This document shows positions 41,267 to 48,647 of a stretch of DNA of 64,000 bases, one piece after another. The translations under genes and the position numbers were made by a program. Every line of letters starts with the position of its first letter. Position 1 is the first letter of the stretch. Location: contig JAAELP010000127.1 in assembly GCA_024226535.1 (NCBI GenBank), positions 1-64,000 of the forward strand. The letters are read 5' to 3'. The notes beneath the pieces were generated by a model. That model did no database searches. It had not been told where the DNA came from and saw only the letters and a list, made by a program, of their open reading frames with translations. This stretch comes from Planctomycetota bacterium. Its GTDB lineage: Bacteria; Planctomycetota; Phycisphaerae; Phycisphaerales; SM1A02.

Positions 41267-42256
41267 ATGTCGATGATGGAGCACCTGGACGAGTTGGAGG
41301 CGAGTGCCCTCGCGGACCTCGAGGCGGCGGCGGAGCCGGAGTCACTGGAGCGGTGGCGTATTCGGTACCTGGGCACCAAGGGGCGGCTCAAGGCGACGAT
41401 GCCGATGCTGAAGGACGTCTCCCGCGAGGACAAGCCCGCCGTCGGCAAGCGGCTCAACGCGGTGAAGACGACGCTGGAATCCGCGTTCGAGGAGAGGAAA
41501 TCGAGGGTGGAGGCGCCCGGCGCCGCGGGCCCGGCCCTCGACGTGACCGAACCGGGGATGGAGTGCGGGCTCGGTCGGCGACACGTCCTCACGCGGACGA
41601 TCGACGAGGTCATCGAGGTCTTCGGACGCATGGGCTTCAGCGTCGCCTACGGCCCCGAGGTCGAGGACGAGTGGCACAACTTCAACGCTCTGAACATCCC
41701 CGACGATCACCCCGCCCGCGACCCGATCGACAACTTCTACGTCAACGGTGGCCGCCTGCTCCGCAGCCAGACCTCGACCGTGCAGATTCGCACGATGGAG
41801 CGCGTGAAGCCGCCGCTGAAGATCATCGCGATCGGGCGCGTCTACCGGCCGGACACCCACGACGCCACGCACTTCAGCATGTTCCACCAGGTCGAAGGCT
41901 TGTACGTCGACCGCAACGTCTCGATGGTGGACCTGAAGACGGCGCTGTTCCAGTTCGCGCGGGCGTACTTCGGCCCCGGCGCCGAGGTGCGGATCCGCCC
42001 GAGCTTCTTCCCGTTCACCGAGCCGTCGGCCGAGGTGGACATGAAGATGAAGATCAAGGGCTCCTACCAGTGGGTCGAGCTCGGCGGCTGCGGCATGGTC
42101 GACCCGAACGTCTTCGAGGCGGTCGGATACGATCCCGAGGAGTGGACGGGGTACGCGTTCGGCCTCGGCATCGACCGCATCGCCATGCGCAAGTACGGCA
42201 TCGCCGATATCCGCTGGATGTTCGAGAACGACGCTCGGTTCCTCCGGCAGTTCTGA
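41267..42256 (+). CDS. pheS: Phenylalanyl-tRNA synthetase alpha subunit
   Basis: Catalytic subunit (329 aa, normal length) of the tetrameric class IIc PheRS. It has an N-terminal coiled coil (LDELEASALADLEAAAEPESL), motif 1 around EVIEVFGRMGFSVAYGPEVEDEWHNFNALN, motif 2 FHQVEGLYVDRNVSM, and motif 3 GYAFGLGIDRIAMRKYGI. The TSTVQIRTM sequence forms part of the active site. The beta gene pheT, which commonly follows, is not in the window: two membrane-protein genes come next. It diverges from the DHH gene across 166 bp. Confidence 0.95.
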   Translation: MSMMEHLDELEASALADLEAAAEPESLERWRIRYLGTKGRLKATMPMLKDVSREDKPAVGKRLNAVKTTLESAFEERKSRVEAPGAAGPALDVTEPGMECGLGRRHVLTRTIDEVIEVFGRMGFSVAYGPEVEDEWHNFNALNIPDDHPARDPIDNFYVNGGRLLRSQTSTVQIRTMERVKPPLKIIAIGRVYRPDTHDATHFSMFHQVEGLYVDRNVSMVDLKTALFQFARAYFGPGAEVRIRPSFFPFTEPSAEVDMKMKIKGSYQWVELGGCGMVDPNVFEAVGYDPEEWTGYAFGLGIDRIAMRKYGIADIRWMFENDARFLRQF

Positions 42257-42305
42257 GGGGCCGCCGCGCGGTCTTCCGCGTGTGTTTGTGGCGAGAGGAT
42301 TCCCC

Positions 42306-42914
42306 ATGACCACCGATGCGATCGACGATTTTCCGTCCCAGGATCCCATGCTCATGGAGCCGGAGGACACCGCGTGGCCGCGGGTGATCGGCGTGCTGTC
42401 GATCATCTACGCCGTCGCCGGCATGCTCTGCCAGGTCACGGTCGCGGGCTGGACGTTCTTCAGCGAAAAGCTCCTGGCGATGGGCGGCATGGACATCGAG
42501 ATCCCGGCGTCCATGAAGTACCCGACGATCGTGCTCGGCTTCCTCGTGTTCTGCCTCGGCATCTTCATGCTCAGCGGGTCGGCGGCCCTGTTGCGCCGCC
42601 GGCGTCACGGCGTTTCGCGTCTCAAGACGTGGGCGGTCCTGCGGCTGGTCCTGATCGTGATCGGGCTCGGGGTGACGCTGTTCACGCTTCCCGGCCAACT
42701 CGACTTCCAGCGCCAGGTGCGCGAGGCGCAGAACGAGCAGCTCCGCCAGTCCGGTCGCTCTGACATGGTCACGCCGTTCGACGAGGACTCCGCGTGGGTG
42801 CAGGTCATCGCGACCACCGGCATCTTCACCGCCATCGTCTCCGCCTATCCGCTGTTCATCGGTTTCTACCTGTCGCGGCGCAAGATCGCCGATGAGCTGC
42901 AGCACTGGATGTGA
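42306..42914 (+). CDS. Four-helix membrane protein (paralogue 1)
   Basis: A 202-aa protein that I cannot assign. Four hydrophobic segments are seen: about residues 24-46 (VIGVLSIIYAVAGMLCQVTVAGW), 74-95 (TIVLGFLVFCLGIFMLSGSAAL), 110-128 (VLRLVLIVIGLGVTLFTL) and 165-187. Loops are short and charged, with RRRRHG after helix 2. The same pattern occurs in the next gene, and both end in a similar basic tail. AGAGGA precedes the ATG at 42306; an earlier in-frame ATG (42282) gives a non-conserved extension. Neighbouring genes are tRNA synthetases, so no pathway is suggested. Confidence 0.7.
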   Translation: MTTDAIDDFPSQDPMLMEPEDTAWPRVIGVLSIIYAVAGMLCQVTVAGWTFFSEKLLAMGGMDIEIPASMKYPTIVLGFLVFCLGIFMLSGSAALLRRRRHGVSRLKTWAVLRLVLIVIGLGVTLFTLPGQLDFQRQVREAQNEQLRQSGRSDMVTPFDEDSAWVQVIATTGIFTAIVSAYPLFIGFYLSRRKIADELQHWM

Positions 42915-42927
42915 CCGGAGCTCGGAG

Positions 42928-43536
42928 ATGAACTCGTCGCAAAGTCCCACCCCGGAATGGAACGCACCGGAGCCTTCGGCGCCGAAGCCGCCGGCGTGGC
43001 CGATGGTCCTCGGCATCATCGCGATCGTCTTCGGCTCGCTCGGGGCGTTCGGGGGGTGCATGAGCGCGGTGATGACGCTCTTCGCGGAGAAGCTGGGCGA
43101 GCTCATGCCGCCCGGCCAGGAAGCGGCGTTCGCGGCGCTCGAGAAGTACCACGACCTGCTGATGACGACGTACGCCATCGCGTTCGTCCTGGCGATCGTG
43201 CTGCTCATCGGAGGCATCGGTCTCGTGCGGCGGCGGTCGTGGGCGATCCCGGTGTGCATCACGTGGGCCGTCCTCAAGATCGGGTACGCGATGTTCGGGG
43301 CGTACGTGAACTACCTGAACTCCGAGGCGCAGTTCCAGGCGACCCAGGAGCAGCTCCAGAGCGACCCGAACATCCCGAACATCAGCTTCCCCGACTGGGT
43401 CGTGGAGGCCGCGTCGACCATCGCCGCGGTCTTCGGCCTGCTCTGGGGCTGGGCGCTGCCGGTGTTCCTGCTGGTCTGGTTCTCCCGCAGTGCCGTGCGT
43501 GAACACATTCGCACCTGGCGAACGGAGTACGAGTAG
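42928..43536 (+). CDS. Four-helix membrane protein (paralogue 2)
   Basis: A 202-aa membrane protein of unknown function that resembles its upstream neighbour in length, spacing and topology. Hydrophobic segments are at about residues 26-50 (MVLGIIAIVFGSLGAFGGCMSAVMT), 79-101 (YAIAFVLAIVLLIGGIGLV), 107-125 (AIPVCITWAVLKIGYAMFGAY) and 163-187 (STIAAVFGLLWGWALPVFLLVWF). The N-terminus is a Pro/Ser tail before the first helix. The start at 42928 is chosen because GGAG lies directly before it. Tandem duplication is the likely origin, although identity is low to the eye. Confidence 0.68.
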   Translation: MNSSQSPTPEWNAPEPSAPKPPAWPMVLGIIAIVFGSLGAFGGCMSAVMTLFAEKLGELMPPGQEAAFAALEKYHDLLMTTYAIAFVLAIVLLIGGIGLVRRRSWAIPVCITWAVLKIGYAMFGAYVNYLNSEAQFQATQEQLQSDPNIPNISFPDWVVEAASTIAAVFGLLWGWALPVFLLVWFSRSAVREHIRTWRTEYE

Positions 43537-43543
43537 ACGCCCG

Positions 43544-44860
43544 ATGCCCGACGCCGCCACCACCACCGATTTTCTCGATGAGCTTCGCTGGCGCGGTCTG
43601 CTCTACCAGACCACCGGTGACGAGGCCGTCGCCGCGCACCTCGCCACGCCCGGGCGGGTGGGCTACGCGGGCTTCGATCCCTCCTCCGACAGCCTGACCA
43701 TCGGCAACTTCATTCCGATCAAGATGCTCATGCACTTCCAGCGCGCCGGGCATCGCCCGGTGTTCCTGATGGGCGGCGGGACGGGGCTCATCGGCGATCC
43801 GTCGGGCAAGGATGACGAGCGTCAACTCCTCGACCGCGAGCGCGTGGAGGCGAACGTCCAGGGCCAGCGGCGCGTCCTGGAGCGTCTCGTGGATTTCGAC
43901 CGGCGCGACGCAGCCGGCGCGGTGCTGGTGAACAACCTCGACTGGCTCGCCGACCTCGGCTTCATCGAGGTGCTGCGCGACGTCGGCAAGCACTTCTCCG
44001 TCAACGCGATGATCCAGAAGGACTCGGTGCGCGAGCGGCTCCACCAGCGCGAGCAGGGGATCAGCTACACCGAGTTCAGCTACATGATCCTCCAGGCGTT
44101 CGACTTCCTGCACCTGAGGCGGACGATGGAGTGCACCGTCCAGATGGCGGGCTCCGATCAGTTCGGCAACATCGTGGCGGGCATCGATCTCATCCGGCGC
44201 GAGTTCGGGCAAGACGAGTCCGGCCAGACGCAGGCGTTCGGCGTCACCGCGCCGCTCGTCACCGGCGCCGACGGGAAGAAGATCGGCAAGACCGAGAAGG
44301 GCGCCGTCTGGCTCACCGCGGACCGGACGAGCCCGTACGCCTTCTACCAGTACTGGATCAACGTCGACGACGCCGACGTCGTGTCCTTCCTGAAGTGGTT
44401 CACGTTCATGCCGCGCGAGGAGATCGAATCCGTCACCGCCGCGCACGCCGGGGCGCCGCACCAGCGCGATGCCCAGCGCGCTCTCGCCCGGCACATGACG
44501 GAGCTGATCCACGGCGCCGACGCCCTCCGCCAGGTCGAAGCCGCCACCGAGGCGTTGTTCCGCGGCGATGTCCGCGAGCTGGACGAAGCGATGCTCGACG
44601 AGATCTTCGCCGACGTTCCCAGCTCGCGGCACGATCGTGGCCCGCTCGCCGACGGGCTCTCGCTCGTCGAGCTTCTGCCGGAGACGACGCTGGCGAAGTC
44701 GCGCCGCGAGGCGCGCGAGTTCCTCGGCAACGGCGCGGTTGCCGTGAACGGCACGAAGGTCGACGCCGACCACGAGGTCACGATCGCGGACCTGCTGCAC
44801 GGTCGTACGATCCTGCTCAAGCGCGGCAAGAAGAACTGGCACGCGACGGTGTGGGAGTGA
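43544..44860 (+). CDS. tyrS: Tyrosyl-tRNA synthetase
   Basis: Class I synthetase (438 aa) that charges tRNA-Tyr. The nucleotide-binding motif appears as SLTIGNF at residues 50-56, in which the first His of HIGH is Thr. The KMSKS equivalent is GKKIGKTEKG. FDPSSDSLTIGN, TGLIGDPSGK (about 86-95), and QAFDFLHL and GSDQFGNI for tyrosine recognition are all present. The C-terminal S4 RNA-binding domain begins near residue 375 (TLAKSRREAREFLGNGAVAVNGTKV). The first in-frame ATG is 54 bp upstream, but the one at 43544 fits the family. Confidence 0.94.
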   Translation: MPDAATTTDFLDELRWRGLLYQTTGDEAVAAHLATPGRVGYAGFDPSSDSLTIGNFIPIKMLMHFQRAGHRPVFLMGGGTGLIGDPSGKDDERQLLDRERVEANVQGQRRVLERLVDFDRRDAAGAVLVNNLDWLADLGFIEVLRDVGKHFSVNAMIQKDSVRERLHQREQGISYTEFSYMILQAFDFLHLRRTMECTVQMAGSDQFGNIVAGIDLIRREFGQDESGQTQAFGVTAPLVTGADGKKIGKTEKGAVWLTADRTSPYAFYQYWINVDDADVVSFLKWFTFMPREEIESVTAAHAGAPHQRDAQRALARHMTELIHGADALRQVEAATEALFRGDVRELDEAMLDEIFADVPSSRHDRGPLADGLSLVELLPETTLAKSRREAREFLGNGAVAVNGTKVDADHEVTIADLLHGRTILLKRGKKNWHATVWE

Positions 44861-44879
44861 GCGTGAGGGCGCGCGTGCG

Positions 44880-45890
44880 CTACTCCGCTGCGCGCTCGGT
44901 GATCTTCAGCTCGATCTCCGGCGGTCCCGTCGAGCCGGCGACGCGGGCGGTCACGATCTCCGCGGTGCCGTCGGGGCGCATGGCGATGAAGAACGTCACG
45001 GGCTTGCGATCAAGGCTCGCTTCCTTCTCGCTCATCTTGAGATAGACGATGGCGAAGACCTTCACGTCGCCCGCTTCGATCTGCTGACCGAGGTCGGTGG
45101 GGACGGTCACCGTGACATCACGCAGGAGCTTGGGCTCCAGCTCCACGAGGTACTCGTCCTCGGGTGAGCCGGCGAGCTGCACGCGCACCGGGACCGGCGG
45201 CATCACGTCGACGATCTGGGACCGGATCGTGAACGACACCCGCACCTCGGCCGGAGTGACCCGGAGCGGTCCCGCCTCGGTGAGCCAGTTCGGCGCGCGA
45301 AGCGGAACCTCCTCGAGCGTGTGCCGCACGCCGGGTTCGAGCGCTTCGACGGCCCCGGCGCTGATCACGGGCTGGAGCGAGATCGTACGGGTGCCGCCCG
45401 CAAGCAGGCCCGCGGGCAGACTCACCGTCACCTCCGGCGGGTCGATCTCCGGGCGATCCTGGGTCTGCACCCCGGGAATACGCTCCAGCGCGACGCGCGC
45501 GGGCACATCGATCATCTCGTCGAGATCCAGCTCGATGAAGTCGGGGTCGACCGACTGCACGGAGATGCCCGTCTCCTCGATCTGCGCGTGCTCCCGAACG
45601 AGGTCGGCGACGTCCACCGACGACGTTCCGATCGTGGCGGGCACGTCCACGGTGATCCGGCTGATCTGCTGGGCGTTGGCGATCGCGCGGCGCGAGCCCT
45701 CGGCGGCGATCGAGACGGTGATCGTGTCGGGCTGGATCAGCCACTCGGCGGCGTCGGCCACCCGGAACTCGATCCGCAACGGCAGCGTGCGTTCTTCCCG
45801 CGTCTCCGACGCCGACCAGTACCAGATCAGCACGGTCACGGCCGTGATGAGCAGGTAGGACCAGATGTCGGTGCGATGGCGACGGTGCAT
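44880..45890 (-). CDS. YbbR-domain protein, CdaR-like
   Basis: A 336-aa membrane-anchored protein. A single N-terminal helix (about residues 10-27, IWSYLLITAVTVLIWYW) is followed by YbbR-like repeats (LPLRIEFRVAD, ITVDVPATIG, VPVRVQLAG and similar strands). In Firmicutes, CdaR is such a protein and regulates the diadenylate cyclase CdaA. Here it directly follows cdaA (7-bp gap), so co-expression is clear and a regulatory role is likely. The glmM gene that usually completes the trio is not next to it. Its 3' end is close to the convergent tyrS end. Confidence 0.85.
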   Translation of the reverse strand: MHRRHRTDIWSYLLITAVTVLIWYWSASETREERTLPLRIEFRVADAAEWLIQPDTITVSIAAEGSRRAIANAQQISRITVDVPATIGTSSVDVADLVREHAQIEETGISVQSVDPDFIELDLDEMIDVPARVALERIPGVQTQDRPEIDPPEVTVSLPAGLLAGGTRTISLQPVISAGAVEALEPGVRHTLEEVPLRAPNWLTEAGPLRVTPAEVRVSFTIRSQIVDVMPPVPVRVQLAGSPEDEYLVELEPKLLRDVTVTVPTDLGQQIEAGDVKVFAIVYLKMSEKEASLDRKPVTFFIAMRPDGTAEIVTARVAGSTGPPEIELKITERAAE

Positions 45891-45897
45891 GGGTCAG

Positions 45898-46791
45898 TTA
45901 CGCGGCCCGTTGATCGTCCGGGCTCTCTGCTTCGTTCGTGGTGGTGGTCTCGATCTCCATGGGCTTCTCGGCCGGCGTCTCTTCCTCGGTCTCCGTCTCC
46001 TCCGGAACCGGTGCCCGGAGCCGTTGGGCGAGGATGTCGCGGAACTCGTCGCGCGGTATGTCGCGGTCGAGACGACCGTGCTCGGCGAAGCTGATCGCGC
46101 CCGTCTCCTCGCTCACGATCACGACCAGGCAGTCGCTCTCCTGGGAGAGCCCGGCGGCGGCACGGTGACGCGACCCGACGCCCACCGGCAGCACGCCCTC
46201 CTCGGCGAGCGGGAACTGCACGCTGGCGGCGACGATCCGCTCATCGCGGATCACCACGCCGAGGTCGTGCAGGGGATTGCTCGGCCAGAAGATCGACTCG
46301 AGCAGCCGGGCGTCCACGACGGCGTCGATCTGCGCGCCGGACTCGACCAGCCCCCCGAGCCGGCCGGTGCGCTCGATCGCGATCAGCGCGCCGAACTGGT
46401 TCTTGCTGAGGAATGTCACCGCGTCGGAGACGGCGTCGATCACCGTGGCGAGGCTGCTCTTGGAGGTTCGGAACGACCACGCGCGCCCCAGGCGCACGAG
46501 CGCCTGCCGAAGCTCCGGCTGGAAGACCACGATCAGCAGGATCGCCACGAGCCCGAGGATCTTGTCGTAGATGAAGTTCAGACGCGTGAACGCGTCGCTG
46601 GCCCCGGCAAGCACGCGGATCGTGATCGTGGCGATCACGAGCAGCAGCAGGAACCCCTTGACGACGCCCGCCCCGCGCGTGCCCTGGAGGAATCGGAAGA
46701 TGACGTACACGCAGCCCCAGATGATCGCGAGCTCGATGGCGAGCTGCCACGGCTCGTATCCCTGGATGAGTTGTTCCAACTGCCTCGGCAT
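45898..46791 (-). CDS. cdaA: Diadenylate cyclase CdaA with altered DGA motif
   Basis: Membrane enzyme (297 aa) that makes the second messenger c-di-AMP from two ATP. Three hydrophobic segments occupy residues 18-95, and the DAC domain follows (about 125-240). The RHR motif is at 208-210 in VGSRHRAAAG and the metal-binding Glu pair in VSEETGAIS (228-229). The DGA motif, usually HDGAVI, reads HDLGVV here (D176-L-G), so the Asp is kept but the Gly is changed. A 50-residue Glu/Thr tail follows. The ATG at 46791 is preferred over an open TTG two codons upstream. Confidence 0.88.
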   Translation of the reverse strand: MPRQLEQLIQGYEPWQLAIELAIIWGCVYVIFRFLQGTRGAGVVKGFLLLLVIATITIRVLAGASDAFTRLNFIYDKILGLVAILLIVVFQPELRQALVRLGRAWSFRTSKSSLATVIDAVSDAVTFLSKNQFGALIAIERTGRLGGLVESGAQIDAVVDARLLESIFWPSNPLHDLGVVIRDERIVAASVQFPLAEEGVLPVGVGSRHRAAAGLSQESDCLVVIVSEETGAISFAEHGRLDRDIPRDEFRDILAQRLRAPVPEETETEEETPAEKPMEIETTTTNEAESPDDQRAA

Positions 46792-46872
46792 GCGCAATCC
46801 CGGAGAACTCTCTCGGAGTATACCGCCGCGGACTCCGAGCCCGTGCCCGTGGCCGTTGCTACCATCTCCCCG

Positions 46873-47400
46873 ATGACACGCTTTGGTGCCCAGTACCAGG
46901 TCTCCCGCCCGACCGGCGTGTGCGCCGCCTCCGGCGAGCCGCTGGAGCCGGGCGGTCTCTGCGTGGCCACGCTCTGCGAGCAGGCCGAGGGCGAGGGCTT
47001 CGATCGGCTGGACTACTCGGTTCCGGCGTGGGAGGCCGGCGAGCGGCCGGAGCGGCTGTTCAGCTTCTGGCGAACGACCGTGCCCGTTCCCGGCGAGAAG
47101 CGCCGGCTCCTCGTCGACGACTCGGTCCTCATGGATCTCTTCGAGCGTCTGGCCGACGACGACCGCCCTCAGCGTGTCGCGTTCCGGTTCGTCCTGGCCC
47201 TGATCCTCATGCGCAAGCGTCTGCTCCGCTTCGTGGGCCGCACCGTCCCCGATGGGGATGCCCGCGGCCGGTGGAAGCTGCGGCCGCGTGGCACCGACGC
47301 CGAGAGCCCCCCGTTGGAGATCGAGGACCCCGGCCTCACCGATGACGATGTCCGCGAGCTCACCGCGCAGCTCGGCGAGGTGCTCCAGGGCGAGCTGTAA
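46873..47400 (+). CDS. Small conserved-looking cytosolic protein
   Basis: A 175-aa soluble protein I do not recognise. The opening RFGAQYQVSRPTGVCAASGEPLEPGGLCVATLCEQ has three cysteines in a short space (CAASGEPLEPGGLCVATLC), like a small metal site. Then come DRLDYSVPAWEAGERPERLFSFWRTTVPVPGEKRRLLVDDSVLMDLFERLADDDRPQRVAFRFVLALILMRKRLLRFV, and an acidic end. It resembles uncharacterised planctomycete proteins by look only. The open frame is longer upstream as a shadow of cdaA/cdaR. It is followed after 8 bp by the lipoprotein gene. Confidence 0.65.
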   Translation: MTRFGAQYQVSRPTGVCAASGEPLEPGGLCVATLCEQAEGEGFDRLDYSVPAWEAGERPERLFSFWRTTVPVPGEKRRLLVDDSVLMDLFERLADDDRPQRVAFRFVLALILMRKRLLRFVGRTVPDGDARGRWKLRPRGTDAESPPLEIEDPGLTDDDVRELTAQLGEVLQGEL

Positions 47401-47408
47401 CGACCGGC

Positions 47409-48353
47409 ATGACCGACGCCACCGGGCAAAATCAGGGGCCGCTCCGGGGTGCCGTGGTTTCGGCGCAGCCGAGGCCGCGCCGTTGGGCTCTCGCTCTCGC
47501 CCTCCTCACCCTCACCGCCTGCCGGACCCCGCAGCCCCTCCCCGCCGAGGAGGCTCCCGCCGTCGAGGCTCCCGCCGTCGACCCTGATTTGGTCCTGCGC
47601 CTCATTCGTCGCCACAACGAGCGTGTCGAGCACCTGCGTCGGCTGCACTCCATCGGCGTGCTCGAGTTCGAGTGGGTCGGCGAGGACGGCAAGCGTCACC
47701 ACGAGCCGCAGGTGAACATGACCCTGTGGATCGACCTCCCGCGGGGGACGGCGTTGCGAGCCGAGAAGCTCGGGGAGAACCTCCTCTGGGTCGGATCGAA
47801 CGCCGAACGCTACTGGGTCTTCGACCTGATGTCGTCCGAGCCGCGGCTCTTCGATGGCCCGCACGACGCGCCGATCCATGGCGGCGCGTCGCCGTTCGTC
47901 ATCCGGCCGCTCGCGTTGCTCGACCTGCTCGCCCTGTCGCCGGTCGCCGATCCCGCGGGGCCGGGATCGCCGTCGCCGGTGCGTGTCGATCCGAAGACCG
48001 GCGCGATGGTCGTCACCACGGCGGGGCGGGGGGGGCCGATGCGTCTGCACCTCGACACCGTCACCGGGCTCCCGCGACGGGTCGAGACGCTGTCACCGGC
48101 CGGCGAGGTCGCGCTGTTCAGCGTACTCGACCGCGACCGGTCGGTGCCGGTGCCGGGTGTCTCGATCGCCGCTCGTCCGCGTCAGGCCACGCGGATCCGC
48201 ATCGCCGACCCCGCCGGCACCGTCGGCATCGGCTTGTTCCTCGACAGCCCGGGTCCGCGCGATCCGAGCGATCGGTGGGACCGGGTCTTCGATTTCGATC
48301 GTCTTCTCCGCGCGTTTCGACCGGTGATCATCAACGGCGAACCCAGCGATTGA
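47409..48353 (+). CDS. Putative outer-membrane or periplasmic lipoprotein
   Basis: A 314-aa protein with a lipobox: a hydrophobic stretch (ALALALLTLTAC, about residues 27-38) ends at Cys38 after LTAC, so it would be lipid-modified and anchored. The mature part begins with a Pro/Ala-rich linker, then RLIRRHNERVEHLRRLHSIGVLEFEW, NMTLWIDLPRGTALRAEKLGENLLWVGSNAERYW and later beta-strands. This is similar in style to LolA/LppX-fold carriers, but I cannot confirm it. The N-terminal extension before the signal is rather long. It follows the preceding gene with a short 8-bp gap. Confidence 0.68.
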   Translation: MTDATGQNQGPLRGAVVSAQPRPRRWALALALLTLTACRTPQPLPAEEAPAVEAPAVDPDLVLRLIRRHNERVEHLRRLHSIGVLEFEWVGEDGKRHHEPQVNMTLWIDLPRGTALRAEKLGENLLWVGSNAERYWVFDLMSSEPRLFDGPHDAPIHGGASPFVIRPLALLDLLALSPVADPAGPGSPSPVRVDPKTGAMVVTTAGRGGPMRLHLDTVTGLPRRVETLSPAGEVALFSVLDRDRSVPVPGVSIAARPRQATRIRIADPAGTVGIGLFLDSPGPRDPSDRWDRVFDFDRLLRAFRPVIINGEPSD

Positions 48354-48647
48354 CGAACCGAACACGCCCCTAATCAGCGCCGGCACCCACAACCCAAGGT
48401 GTCGCGGTTGCGCGCCGAATCCAACCGACGGTGCCGTGCCGAGTCGCAGCGCGCGCGGGACCGTTTGATCAAGGTCCGGTAATCATCAGCACGAACCATT
48501 CTTGCGCGTGCTTCAAAGCTGATGTTGCGCGTCCCAGGCGACCGATAAGCGACTCGTCGATGAACGGAGTCACCGGCTCGAACGACCGTCCGGCTCCATC
48601 GACGCTCCGTTGGAGAGCGCGGGGAGGCGGAGAGAGGATCTCGCACG

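Noticed and set aside
48398-48411. GG-N10-GC site upstream of the TPR gene, suggestive of sigma54
   Set aside because: Only GG and TTGC match, the -24 side is poor, and it is more than 230 bp from the start codon, so chance is likely.
48354-48647. Gap of 294 bp between the lipoprotein and TPR genes, checked for tRNA or small genes
   Set aside because: No tRNA cloverleaf features were seen, and a short 74-codon frame there has no support.
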